Shown: piece by piece, positions 1-8,785 of the stretch
Numbering within the stretch: the first letter of the stretch is position 1
How the letters are laid out: every line of letters starts with the position of its first letter
Assembly: GCF_004118285.1 (NCBI RefSeq)
Contig: NZ_SDHY01000007.1
Location: forward strand, 62,001-126,000
DNA from: Aquirufa rosea
GTDB taxonomy: Bacteria; Bacteroidota; Bacteroidia; Cytophagales; Spirosomataceae
Direction of reading: 5' to 3'
Length of the DNA stretch: 64,000 nt
The notes under the pieces: generated by a model
The model's input: only the letters and a program-made list of their open reading frames with translations
Databases searched by the model: none
Told to the model about the DNA's origin: nothing
Made by a program: the position numbers and the translations under genes

Positions 1-49
1 TACAGGGAATCCATCGAAACAACGTGTTATTTTTGCCCGCGCTTACTAA
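1..49 (+). CDS. C-terminal fragment of an unidentified protein, cut by the window edge
   Basis: The second frame is open from the window edge and reads TGNPSKQRVIFARAY before a TAA at 47-49. The composition looks like a real protein C-terminus, and the TAA interlocks with the stop codon of the oppositely oriented cysteine desulfurase (shared bases CTAA, 46-49), the same arrangement found at four other convergent junctions in this window. Only 15 residues are visible, so no family can be assigned. The alternative is that this is a chance open stretch. Confidence 0.4.
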   Translation, partial: TGNPSKQRVIFARAY

Positions 50-1197
50 GCCGCAGGAATTAACTTCTTTAATACTTCCAATACCCGATCGATCTCCGAT
101 TGGGTATTGTTTTTTGAGAATGAAAAACGAATAGCCGCACCCGTAGCTTGTGGATTTAAGGCTGACAATACATGGGAACCTACTGAAGTACCACTAGAAC
201 AAGCACTGCCACCTGAGGCTGAAATTTTCTCAATATCCAATTGAAACAATAACATATCGCCATCAGCCACCTGAGGGAATCGAACATTTAATACGGTATA
301 AAGGCTATTTTCCACATCTCCAGACTTCCCATTAAACTCTACGTTGGGAAAAGCCTTTTTTAATCCTTCAATAAAATAGGATTTCAAACCTTTGATATAG
401 GCTTCATGTGCATCCATTTCCTCATAGGCAATGGATAAGGCCTTGGCTATACCAACAGCTCCATAAACATTTTCCGTTCCACCCCGCTGATTACGCTCCT
501 GAGCACCTCCATGCAATAAAGGATGAAACCTAGAACCTGATTTGGCATATAAAAAACCAATACCTTTGGGTCCATGAAATTTATGGGCGGCTCCTACAAT
601 GAAATGTACGGGTAGTTTCGACATGTCATGGCGATAATGTCCCATAGTTTGAACCGTATCTGAGTGAAAAACAGCCCCATACTTTTCGCATAAAGCACCC
701 GCAGCCTCTAAATCCAACAAATTACCAATTTCATTATTACCATGCATTAAGCTCACTAGCGCAGAAGGATTCTCCTGTAAGAGTCGCTCCAGATCGGCTA
801 AATCAATACTTCCATCGGGAAGAATTTGCACTAATTTCAAATCTACCAACCCTAGTTTATGCCAAGCCTCCGCTGTATGAAGAACCGCATGGTGCTCCAA
901 AGGAGACGTGATAATCGTTTTCACACCGTCATGTAAAACAGCCGATTGAATCACCGTATTATCTGCCTCAGTTCCACCAGAAGTAAAAAAAATCTCTGAA
1001 GGTGATGCATTCAACAAGGTAGCAATGGTTTTTCTGGCTTTTTCAATCGCTACTTTGGCCTGTCGACCATGAGAGTGAATGGAGGAAGGATTGGCCGTAA
1101 AATTCTCAAAATAGGGCTGCATTTCTTGCCATACCACAGGATCAATAGGCGTAGTTGCCGCATTATCCAAATAGATGGGCGTCACTGAATTAGACAT
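46..1197 (-). CDS. Cysteine desulfurase, NifS/IscS family
   Basis: A 383-residue PLP-dependent class V aminotransferase-fold enzyme that removes sulfur from L-cysteine, giving alanine and an enzyme persulfide for Fe-S cluster and thio-cofactor synthesis. Visible marks are the N-terminal YLDNAATTP motif (9-17), the PLP-stacking histidine in EHHAV (about 102), the Schiff-base lysine in GAAHKFHGP (Lys206) and the persulfide cysteine in GGSACSSG (Cys333). The length is normal for the family. The short segment around the active cysteine suits the IscS/NifS class rather than SufS. No iscU, iscR or suf gene lies nearby; the upstream neighbour on the same strand is a phosphosugar mutase 5 bp away, so the two are probably co-transcribed. 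Whether it feeds Fe-S assembly or tRNA thiolation cannot be told from context. Confidence 0.93.
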   Translation of the reverse strand: MSNSVTPIYLDNAATTPIDPVVWQEMQPYFENFTANPSSIHSHGRQAKVAIEKARKTIATLLNASPSEIFFTSGGTEADNTVIQSAVLHDGVKTIITSPLEHHAVLHTAEAWHKLGLVDLKLVQILPDGSIDLADLERLLQENPSALVSLMHGNNEIGNLLDLEAAGALCEKYGAVFHSDTVQTMGHYRHDMSKLPVHFIVGAAHKFHGPKGIGFLYAKSGSRFHPLLHGGAQERNQRGGTENVYGAVGIAKALSIAYEEMDAHEAYIKGLKSYFIEGLKKAFPNVEFNGKSGDVENSLYTVLNVRFPQVADGDMLLFQLDIEKISASGGSACSSGTSVGSHVLSALNPQATGAAIRFSFSKNNTQSEIDRVLEVLKKLIPAA

Positions 1198-1202
1198 AAG
1201 TT

Positions 1203-2591
1203 TTAAGACTGCGCGATTTTCTCAATCGCATTGATAATTTGTTGAGCAAAAGTGTTGGCTTGTTCTTCCGAGGAAGCTTCCGCATATATCCGAATAATAG
1301 GTTCAGTATTAGATTTCCGCAAATGCACCCATCCTTCAGGAAAATCAATTTTAACCCCATCTATCGTGTTAACCTGAAATTCCTGATAGTCCTTGGCAAT
1401 GGTTTCAAGAATTAAATCCACATTTAAATTAGCCGAAAGCTCTATCTTATTTTTTGAAATGGTATAAGCGGGATAAGAGGCCCTTAATTCAGAAATCTTT
1501 TTGCCTGAGTTAGCTAAATGCGTCAAAAACAAACCGATACCCACTAAGGCATCACGACCATAGTGTGACTCCGGGAAAATCACGCCTCCGTTACCCTCTC
1601 CCCCAATAATGGCATTTTGTGCCTTCATTTGGTTCACTACATTGACTTCACCCACAGCTGCTGCAAAATACTTTCCACCTTTGGACTCCGTCACATCACG
1701 TAAAGCGCGTGTAGATGACAAATTGGAAACGGTATTACCCACTTGCTTAGACAAGACATAATCTGCCACCGCTACTAAGGTATATTCTTCTCCAAAAGGA
1801 GTTCCATCTTCATTGATAAAACATAATCGGTCCACATCCGGATCCACTACGATACCCAAATCATATTTTCCCGACTTCATTTGACCTATCATTTCTGTCA
1901 GATTTTCTGGAAGTGGTTCAGGGTTGTGGGCAAAATGGCCTGTTGGTTCACCAAAAATTACATCCACATGGGCAGCTCCCAAAGCTTTTAATAATTGAGG
2001 TACTACGATTCCTCCTGTGGAATTAACCGCATCCACCAAGATTCGAAATTTAGAAGAAACAATCGCATTAACATCTACCCAAGGTAGATCTAGCACATGT
2101 TGAATATGTTGGTCCAAAAAGGAATCATCCTGAGTAATTTTACCCAGTTTTCCTACTTCCGCAAAAAGAAAGTCTTGTTGATCTGCAATCTGCAACAACG
2201 CTTTTCCATCTGCATCTGATATAAATTCACCATCTGAGTTCAACAGTTTGAGTGCGTTCCATTGGGCTGGATTATGACTGGCCGTGATGATGATTCCTCC
2301 CGCTGCCTTTTTCCAAGGCACCGCTAGTTCGACAGTCGGGGTGGTCGATAAACCTATATCCAATACATCCCAACCTAAACCTACTAAAGTATTAGCCACC
2401 AAAGACGAAACCATCTCACCAGAAATACGAGCATCTCGTCCTAAAACAATGGAATTGGAAGGGTGATTTTTCATGCGAAGCCAAGCACCATAGGCTGCCG
2501 CAAAGGTCACTATATCGATTGGACTAAGCCCCTCTCCAGGTTTTCCGCCAATTGTACCACGAATTCCAGAGATAGATTTAATTAATGCCAA
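1203..2591 (-). CDS. glmM: Phosphoglucosamine mutase (alpha-D-phosphohexomutase family)
   Basis: A 462-residue cytoplasmic mutase predicted to convert glucosamine-6-phosphate to glucosamine-1-phosphate for UDP-GlcNAc, peptidoglycan and lipopolysaccharide. The four family signatures are in order: the phosphoserine loop TASHNP (Ser105), the metal loop DPDVDR (near residue 250), the sugar-binding loop GGEGNGG (near 330) and the phosphate-binding RKSNTEP near the C-terminus. The start SISGIRGTIGG is typical of GlmM of Bacteroidota. A phosphomannomutase or phosphoglucomutase role cannot be excluded from sequence alone because the family is promiscuous. It is followed closely by the cysteine desulfurase on the same strand, which suggests a two-gene unit starting near 2592. 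Confidence 0.88.
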   Translation of the reverse strand: MALIKSISGIRGTIGGKPGEGLSPIDIVTFAAAYGAWLRMKNHPSNSIVLGRDARISGEMVSSLVANTLVGLGWDVLDIGLSTTPTVELAVPWKKAAGGIIITASHNPAQWNALKLLNSDGEFISDADGKALLQIADQQDFLFAEVGKLGKITQDDSFLDQHIQHVLDLPWVDVNAIVSSKFRILVDAVNSTGGIVVPQLLKALGAAHVDVIFGEPTGHFAHNPEPLPENLTEMIGQMKSGKYDLGIVVDPDVDRLCFINEDGTPFGEEYTLVAVADYVLSKQVGNTVSNLSSTRALRDVTESKGGKYFAAAVGEVNVVNQMKAQNAIIGGEGNGGVIFPESHYGRDALVGIGLFLTHLANSGKKISELRASYPAYTISKNKIELSANLNVDLILETIAKDYQEFQVNTIDGVKIDFPEGWVHLRKSNTEPIIRIYAEASSEEQANTFAQQIINAIEKIAQS

Positions 2592-2710
2592 AATGCAAAT
2601 ATTTTAAAGGTGAATTGGATTTGTGAAATTACAAATTTGCTAGCAGAAAAGAAACCTGAAATTGGTCAGCAGTTCGTATATTGGACAGCACATTTTAATT
2701 TCATAAGCTC

Positions 2711-3166
2711 ATGTCCATTTTCGCCAATAACCCAGATGAGTACCAAAATCAATTAAGCCCAGAGCGTCAAATTGTGATAGCTAAACTTCGTCAATGCCTA
2801 TTGGAAAATATACCCAAAGGATTTGAGGAAACCATGAGCTATGGAATGATAGCTTACGTAGTTCCATTATCCATTTATCCTTCGGGTTACCATTGCAAGA
2901 AAAATGAACCACTCCCCTTTTTGAGTATTGCTTCTCAGAAAAACTTCATTGCTATTTACCACATGGGTCTTTATTCCGATGAAAGCTTACTCCAATGGTT
3001 TCAACATGAATATCCCAAATACACAAATACAAGATTAGATATGGGAAAAAGCTGCATTCGTTTTAAGAAATTAGATGATATCCCTTACCCATTAATTGAA
3101 GAACTTGTTCGTAAAATCAGTGTGGAGGATTGGATTCAATGTTATGAATCCCAAATGAAAAAATAA
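2711..3166 (+). CDS. DUF1801 family protein
   Basis: A 151-residue cytoplasmic protein without signal peptide or membrane segment. The N-terminal stretch MSIFANNPDEYQ followed by the KGFEETMSYGMIAY segment and the later FIAIYHMGLY stretch match the DUF1801 (YdhG-like) fold, which some databases label iron chaperone after frataxin-like members. It stands alone, divergent from glmM, with a 119-bp promoter-bearing gap upstream and a 194-bp gap downstream. The biochemical role in Bacteroidota is not established and I do not assign one. Confidence 0.8.
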   Translation: MSIFANNPDEYQNQLSPERQIVIAKLRQCLLENIPKGFEETMSYGMIAYVVPLSIYPSGYHCKKNEPLPFLSIASQKNFIAIYHMGLYSDESLLQWFQHEYPKYTNTRLDMGKSCIRFKKLDDIPYPLIEELVRKISVEDWIQCYESQMKK

Positions 3167-3360
3167 TTAGTATTGAACAATTATCTTTAGTTCAACATAC
3201 TCTTGCATAAGTAGGTCGAAAAGCGATCAAATATAAAGACCTGGACGTCCCTCTCAAGCAGTCTATCACAATTTAGCATTTAATCCCTCCGCTCTTTTCA
3301 CTATTTTTATTTAGCTTTACAGGATATTAAACCTATTGATTCAATCTATACCCATTACGC

Positions 3361-4350
3361 ATGTCCCCCGATATATTAAGGCACATCCTGACGCGCATTC
3401 AATCCTTGAAAATTGCCGTTATTGGTGATTTTGCTATTGATTTTTACTTTCAAAAGAAAGAACAAACTGGCGACTTCTCGGTGGAAACAAACAAAGAAGT
3501 TCATTGGGCCCAAGCGCCTCAAACTAGTCTAGGTGGCGCAGGAAATGTGGCTAAAAATTTAGCCACCCTAGGAGTTCCCACTTGCGCCTACGGGTTAATC
3601 GGTTCCGATATCTTTGGCAGAGACATGGATTATCACTGTCAAAACCTTGCCATCCAAGCAGAAAACCTTCGGAAAACGCCAGGCATGGACACTCCTACCT
3701 ACTCCAAACCCATGGCTGGGCTAGTTGAACTTAATCGGATCGACTTTGGTACACAAGAAAAAGATATCGTTCAAGCCAGTCAAGATTTAGTTGAAACTCT
3801 CATCCAGCAACTAAGCACTTACGATTGGGTCATCATCAATGAGCAATTTCGTTATCCTCTATTGAATCAAAACCTCTTGGAAAAGCTTCAAAAAGCCATG
3901 GAGGAAAAACAAAAAACAGGATTAGCCGACCTAAGAAGCCTTGGTAAATGGGCCAACAATGTATTACTGAAAGTCAATGAGTCCGAATTGGCCCACGTAC
4001 TAAATATCGATCCAAAGCTATTGGAAAAGAATGAACTCGTTCCGGGCATTGTACAAAACTGGGTCAATGAGCGTCAGCAAGGAGCCTTGGTAACACTAGG
4101 CGACAGAGGATTGATTTATGCAGATAAAACGCAATTCCATTGGCAGCCAGGTATCCCTGTTCGTGGGCCTATCGACACAGTAGGTGCCGGAGATATGGTA
4201 GTGGCAGGATTCTCTGCTGCTAGAGCTGCTGGCGCAAGTATAGAGGAAGCCTGTGAATTTGCTACCCTTTGTGCCCATATTTCCATCCATAAACTCGGCG
4301 AAACAGGTGCCGCCACTCCACAAGAAATTTTAGATCTAAACCAAAAATAA
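3361..4350 (+). CDS. PfkB-family sugar kinase, RfaE1 (heptose-7-phosphate kinase)-like
   Basis: A 329-residue ribokinase-fold kinase. The N-terminal glycine-rich motif SLGGAGNVAKNLATLG (56-71) and the ATP/catalytic motif DTVGAGD (about 272-278, general base Asp278) are intact. The spacing and the closing segment HKLGETGAATPQEI resemble the kinase half of HldE, which phosphorylates D-glycero-D-manno-heptose-7-phosphate for lipopolysaccharide core. The matching adenylyltransferase (RfaE2) is encoded separately at 36215-36697. It is followed after 2 bp by an AGE-family sugar epimerase, so a role in hexose (fructose or mannose) use is a reasonable alternative. First gene of a three-gene operon; the 194-bp gap before it carries no obvious promoter box. 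Confidence 0.8.
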   Translation: MSPDILRHILTRIQSLKIAVIGDFAIDFYFQKKEQTGDFSVETNKEVHWAQAPQTSLGGAGNVAKNLATLGVPTCAYGLIGSDIFGRDMDYHCQNLAIQAENLRKTPGMDTPTYSKPMAGLVELNRIDFGTQEKDIVQASQDLVETLIQQLSTYDWVIINEQFRYPLLNQNLLEKLQKAMEEKQKTGLADLRSLGKWANNVLLKVNESELAHVLNIDPKLLEKNELVPGIVQNWVNERQQGALVTLGDRGLIYADKTQFHWQPGIPVRGPIDTVGAGDMVVAGFSAARAAGASIEEACEFATLCAHISIHKLGETGAATPQEILDLNQK

Positions 4351-4352
4351 CC

Positions 4353-5636
4353 ATGAATGTTCAAGAAATTGAAGCCCTAAGAAAAGAAATCAAAGACTAT
4401 ACCGAAACGCATTTATTGCCTTTTTGGTCCAAAAGAACTGTCGATAAAGAATATGGAGGGTATTTAACCCATTTTGATGAATTTGGAAATGATTCAGGTA
4501 CCGACGAAAAGTCACTAATTGCCCAAACTCGTTCCGTTTTTACTTATTCACAAGCCTATCGCCATGGTTTTGGAGGCCCTATCATGAAAGAAATGGCTGA
4601 ACATGGAGTAAAATACCTCCTTGAGAAAATGTGGGATAAGAAAAATGGAGGCTTTTATTGGATGATGGACCGCCAAGGCAATCCTACCAATAAGCAAAAA
4701 ATTGGATACGGACACAGTTTTGTGATTTATAGTTTAAGCGAATACACCTTAGCCACGGGTGACCCAATTGGATTGGAATACGCAGAAAAGACCTTTGACC
4801 TATTGCAGAAATATGCCGTAGATACCAATTTAGGTGGTTACTGGGAATTTTTCTCAGAGGAGTGGGAATTAATGGGACCTGGCTCACCGGGTGGAGACCG
4901 TAAAACCCTAGATGTGCACATGCACTTGATGGAGGCATTTACTACTTTATATGAAGCTAGCGGTAAAGAAGTTCACCGCAGAAAATTAAAAGAGTCCATC
5001 GATATTTTAATTCAAAAAATCATGCACCCGATTTACGGAACAGGCGTTCCACAATTCTGGGCAGATTGGACGGTAGCTCCGCAGATCAAATTTGACATAG
5101 TTTGGGGATGGGATCGCTTTGCTGAAGGTGGACAAAAAGCCTCAGCGGTGGATAACACTTCCTATGGGCACAATTCAGAATTCGGCTGGCTACTCATGCA
5201 TGCCTTGAAAGTGGGTGGATTCCCTGTAGCTGATTACATGGAAAACTTGAAGAAAGCTTTTTATCACTCCATGGAGCATGGCATCGACTGGGAATTTGGT
5301 GGAGTATTTGTGGAAGGATCTCACGATGGACAGGTTTACGATAAGGAAAAGGAATTTTGGCAACAGGCTGAAATGCTGATTGGTATGGCTGATGCCTACC
5401 TCTTAACCAAAGATCAAGATTTCTTAAAAGCTTATCGCCAAGTACATCGTTTTGTTTTCGATAAAATGATTAATTTTAGTACGGGTGAGTGGTGGCCGTT
5501 GATGACCAGAGAAGGCGAACCTATCTGGAGACATATGTCCCACTCATGGAAAATTAACTACCATAACGTAAGATCGATGATTTTGTCCTATGAAAAATTA
5601 GGCGAAGCAGCTAAGGTCTTAGCTAACTCTAATTAA
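4353..5636 (+). CDS. AGE-family sugar epimerase/isomerase (N-acylglucosamine 2-epimerase fold)
   Basis: A 427-residue (alpha/alpha)6-barrel protein of the N-acylglucosamine 2-epimerase superfamily. Aromatic and histidine-rich motifs typical of the family are visible: YGGYLTHFDEFG (about 30-41), GYGHSFVIYSL, LDVHMHLMEAF, YGHNSEFGWLL, and the C-terminal EGEPIWRHMSHSWK. These histidines are the epimerase or isomerase catalytic residues in characterised members. Substrates in the family include N-acetylglucosamine, cellobiose/mannobiose and free mannose; the sequence alone does not decide. No signal peptide, so cytoplasmic. It sits 2 bp after the kinase and 4 bp before the plug-domain protein, consistent with co-transcription. 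Confidence 0.88.
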   Translation: MNVQEIEALRKEIKDYTETHLLPFWSKRTVDKEYGGYLTHFDEFGNDSGTDEKSLIAQTRSVFTYSQAYRHGFGGPIMKEMAEHGVKYLLEKMWDKKNGGFYWMMDRQGNPTNKQKIGYGHSFVIYSLSEYTLATGDPIGLEYAEKTFDLLQKYAVDTNLGGYWEFFSEEWELMGPGSPGGDRKTLDVHMHLMEAFTTLYEASGKEVHRRKLKESIDILIQKIMHPIYGTGVPQFWADWTVAPQIKFDIVWGWDRFAEGGQKASAVDNTSYGHNSEFGWLLMHALKVGGFPVADYMENLKKAFYHSMEHGIDWEFGGVFVEGSHDGQVYDKEKEFWQQAEMLIGMADAYLLTKDQDFLKAYRQVHRFVFDKMINFSTGEWWPLMTREGEPIWRHMSHSWKINYHNVRSMILSYEKLGEAAKVLANSN

Positions 5637-5640
5637 AGCC

Positions 5641-6501
5641 ATGAAATACCTATTCTTATCTCTATTTGTTTTTGCGAGTGTTTCCATGTCAGGCCAAACA
5701 GCCTCTTCTCCTCAAGAAATTATTCAGATTTTAAATAGGTATTTCAGCAAAACGACCTCTTCCAGTGCTTTGAATGGTAAAAGTCAAGCACTGGAGGCTA
5801 GTCGAACATTTAGTATACGAAGAGATAGTTTGTTCGTGTTTTTATATGATCCGATGGACGTATTCACCAAAGGTCCATTTTATGACACGACCGTCATTCC
5901 TATCCAACAAATTCAGCAAATTAAAATTCAGAAATCCAGAAACAATGCTGGTCAACTAGGCATTGGCATTGAATTTATTCAAAAAAGTTTCACTGGCATA
6001 CCTAGCAAAGAAAAATCCAAAGATAATGGTGCTCCTGCAGTCATCTCTGATAAAAATTTGGCCAATGTCAATGCAGCAAGTGTCAATCAAAAATTGATTG
6101 GTCAAGTGGCTGGAGTTACCGTTGGCAATGATAATTCACCTGGGGGAGCAACCATGGTTCGCATTCGTGGATACGGCTCCATCAACTCCAATAGTCCTTT
6201 ATATGTAGTGGATGATGTTCCCGTAACAGGTAATTTAAATAGCATCAATCCTAACGACATAGAATCAGTTCAGGTACTAAAAGACCCATCTCTTACTGCT
6301 ATTTATGGTGTAAGAGGAGCCAATGGGGTTGTTTTGATCAAAACCAAGAAAGGTGGGGTCAGCTCAGGTATCACAACTGATCTTCCTAGAGATTTGGAAT
6401 TATCATATACCCTTTGGACTTGGGGGAAAGCAGCTGGTGATTTCAATAAGTCGGAGGATAAAATCAAACTCAAGAAATTCTTAGAGCGAGATTTTAATTA
6501 A
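5641..6501 (+). CDS. Stand-alone TonB-dependent-receptor plug-domain protein (no barrel)
   Basis: A 286-residue exported protein. Residues 1-19 form a signal peptide ending near SMSGQ. Residues about 20-120 are a small domain I do not recognise. Residues about 122-237 are a complete SusC/RagA-type plug: QKLIGQVAGVTV, GGATMVRIRGYGSI, PLYVVDDVPV, IESVQVLKDPS, AIYGVRGANGVVLIKTK. A true receptor would continue with a 22-strand barrel of 600 or more residues, but this protein ends about 50 residues later in a charged tail with a clean TAA. The terminator codon interlocks with that of the convergent gene, so no lost barrel lies downstream. Third gene of the kinase-epimerase operon. The function is unknown; a periplasmic decoy, an assembly partner, or a barrel-less relic are possibilities. 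Confidence 0.85.
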   Translation: MKYLFLSLFVFASVSMSGQTASSPQEIIQILNRYFSKTTSSSALNGKSQALEASRTFSIRRDSLFVFLYDPMDVFTKGPFYDTTVIPIQQIQQIKIQKSRNNAGQLGIGIEFIQKSFTGIPSKEKSKDNGAPAVISDKNLANVNAASVNQKLIGQVAGVTVGNDNSPGGATMVRIRGYGSINSNSPLYVVDDVPVTGNLNSINPNDIESVQVLKDPSLTAIYGVRGANGVVLIKTKKGGVSSGITTDLPRDLELSYTLWTWGKAAGDFNKSEDKIKLKKFLERDFN

Positions 6502-8675
6502 TGACTCACCAAGATATTGTTCACATAGACAATCTGATCACTGGTTTTCACCCAAATTTTATACAAACCTTCGGCTAGATGCTGTACGTTCAGTTGTCCG
6601 GCTCCATCCTGTGGAATTAAAGAGTCCATCACTAAGCGACCATCCATGGTGTATATTTTCACCATGGCTCCTGCCAAGGTGGTTCTAGCTTGTAAGTATA
6701 AAGTATTCACTACTGGATTAGGAAAAACGACTACCCCCAATTCACTAGGTAACGAATAGTTATAGGTAGTTTTAGAGGAGAAACAGGTTGGCCCTGGCGT
6801 GTATTTTTTGCTCACATACAAAGAATAAATTCCCGAATCCTTTACCTGAAGGATGGTACCTTTTTCACTTAAAGGACTTTGATTGTACTCCCAAAATAAA
6901 TTCGTATCGGAGGCTTTTAGCACCGATGTTTTCAAGAAATAAGGGCTTTCTTGACTGATCGTAGGTGCCACGGGATTATCAAATACTTGAGTGCTAATGG
7001 GCATAGAATAGACACTACTACAATTATAAGAGTCTGTACCCTTAACCTGATAAAAGCCCTTCTCCTTGACAGTAATGACAGAACTTTTAGCACCTGTGTT
7101 CCACACATAAGACAATTCAGGATTGGCCACCTGTAATTCCACCGAGCCACCTTGACAGAACAAGGTATCTCCTTTGACTAAAACAGTAGGAGCGCCTGGG
7201 CTTATTAATGTCTTAAATTGAAACGATGGTACGGAATATTCATTTCCTACTTCATCTTGTAAACGAACTGAATAATTAGCCGATTTTGCCTTATTTACAT
7301 TCGGAGAAGTGCTCACTATTAAGGAATCATTCTCCAGCACCCGTATAGCATCTGAGGTGTTAATAGTCAAATTTGTAGCATTGGAATTATCGCAAATGAC
7401 TGAAAAGCTTGGTAATGGCTTGGGGCTAATAGCCTTGGCATTTTTGGAAATGGCTTCGGAAATTTTAACCCACCACAAATAAGCAACCTCCTCATAGGCA
7501 TCTGGAGAAAAATGTACGCATGCAGAAAAGATATCCATCTTTCTAGGGATTTCTACAATATCGGTATATGGCCCTGAATAAATCTCAGGAATACCACTTA
7601 CCTCGGTTACCATATCACCCTGCTTCTTTAGTAATAAATCATCCACGTAAGAGACTGTACAGGCTCCGTCCACCAGACCCGCAGCGTAAGATACCTGAGA
7701 AACCAACCAAGGAACATTAATCCCCGTTTGAGTTCGCAAGTTTTTAATCATATCCTTAAAATTCTGCTGATAAATATCCGTTTTCAGATTTCTAAGTTCA
7801 TAGGAGTCAAATCGATAACCAAAAGAATCCGTCTCTCCTTGATGCCAAAGAATGGCCCTCACTCCATTTTTCTTTCCAAATAGCTCAACAGCCCTTTTCA
7901 GATTTTTGAATGGAAATCCCGCATCGAAGAAAATCGTTGGGTCAAATGGGTTGGCGGATGGTTTCGCATCTGGTAGGGATGACTCATACCAATTTCGCAT
8001 CACGGTGGCTAACCAGGCTGTATTGATAAAACAGATGGGAACATTGTAGGTTTCAGCCAATCGATCACCCAATCTTGCCCAATAATAATTGGAAATCCCC
8101 ATCGGGCCAATCGTTGACAAAGAATCCAAATGTTTGAAATCCGTAAAGGTAAAATCCGTATTTAATCGTCCCAAATAGCGATAATTAGGAGAATTATTAT
8201 AGTCTTTGAAGTAATTGTAAATATTGGCAACATTCACTCGATCATCCTTGGATGAACTCTCCACCTCCCTGCGTTTATTGCCTCCCTGTGCATTGGATTG
8301 ACCTGAAATAATAAAATTTTCACCTACTCCTACTCGGTCCAATTGGGTAGAATCAACCAGCTTGGTGCCTTGATAAGTCCGAATTTTTAAAGTATACCAC
8401 CCTCCCTTAGCCACGATTTTATCTTGAAAAAACCCCGAAACAGGCTTGAATGGCATATTAGTCCAATCAATCAAGGTACCTTGCCCTGCTTTTACAGGCT
8501 CTAATCTATACTTTACCAAACTTACATTTTGAGGACAATTGCCCAACACAGAAATAAGCGCTTGATTATTGGCATCTCGTTGGAAAACCTGTCTGTTGTG
8601 TGGATATACAAGGGATACTTGACCATTTACCAGTATAGATACAAACACTGAAAAACACAAAAGCAAGTATTTCAT
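6498..8675 (-). CDS. Secreted SGNH-type esterase (sialate O-acetylesterase-like) with T9SS sorting domain
   Basis: A 725-residue secreted protein. A signal peptide (1-18, ending VNGQ) is followed by a beta-sandwich region (about 20-115), then a SASA/SGNH hydrolase domain (about 118-410) with the nucleophile motif ISGQSNAQGG (Ser127), the block-III-like WHQGETDS (about 277) and a late histidine in CVHFSP (about 386). Ig-like repeats follow, and the last 85 residues are a type A T9SS C-terminal domain (VVFPNPVVNTL, GRLVMDS, GLYKIWVKT). The family deacetylates sugars such as sialic acid or other acetylated glycans; the substrate here is unknown. It is monocistronic, and its stop codon overlaps that of the plug protein by 4 bp. 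It is a paralogue in architecture of the lipoprotein at 11894-12991. Confidence 0.87.
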   Translation of the reverse strand: MKYLLLCFSVFVSILVNGQVSLVYPHNRQVFQRDANNQALISVLGNCPQNVSLVKYRLEPVKAGQGTLIDWTNMPFKPVSGFFQDKIVAKGGWYTLKIRTYQGTKLVDSTQLDRVGVGENFIISGQSNAQGGNKRREVESSSKDDRVNVANIYNYFKDYNNSPNYRYLGRLNTDFTFTDFKHLDSLSTIGPMGISNYYWARLGDRLAETYNVPICFINTAWLATVMRNWYESSLPDAKPSANPFDPTIFFDAGFPFKNLKRAVELFGKKNGVRAILWHQGETDSFGYRFDSYELRNLKTDIYQQNFKDMIKNLRTQTGINVPWLVSQVSYAAGLVDGACTVSYVDDLLLKKQGDMVTEVSGIPEIYSGPYTDIVEIPRKMDIFSACVHFSPDAYEEVAYLWWVKISEAISKNAKAISPKPLPSFSVICDNSNATNLTINTSDAIRVLENDSLIVSTSPNVNKAKSANYSVRLQDEVGNEYSVPSFQFKTLISPGAPTVLVKGDTLFCQGGSVELQVANPELSYVWNTGAKSSVITVKEKGFYQVKGTDSYNCSSVYSMPISTQVFDNPVAPTISQESPYFLKTSVLKASDTNLFWEYNQSPLSEKGTILQVKDSGIYSLYVSKKYTPGPTCFSSKTTYNYSLPSELGVVVFPNPVVNTLYLQARTTLAGAMVKIYTMDGRLVMDSLIPQDGAGQLNVQHLAEGLYKIWVKTSDQIVYVNNILVSH

Positions 8676-8785
8676 AGGTGGTGTTTTGACGGATGATAAC
8701 TAAGAAATAAAATATTAAATTAATAAATTGGGTTGGCTCTGGGAAATAATTTAATTAAGACTTGAAGATTAGATCTTTAAAAAAC

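Noticed and set aside
3167-3360. A possible hairpin TTGAAC/GTTCAA after the DUF1801 gene
   Set aside because: The stem is only 6 bp with a long loop and no T run, so it does not qualify as a terminator.
4116-4364. Open frames on the minus strand over the sugar kinase gene
   Set aside because: They mirror the conserved DTVGAGD region of a real kinase and have no independent features.
5641-6501. The plug protein as a receptor truncated by the window or by a frameshift
   Set aside because: The downstream sequence in all plus frames belongs to the antisense of the T9SS esterase, and no barrel-like frame continues, so there is no second half nearby.
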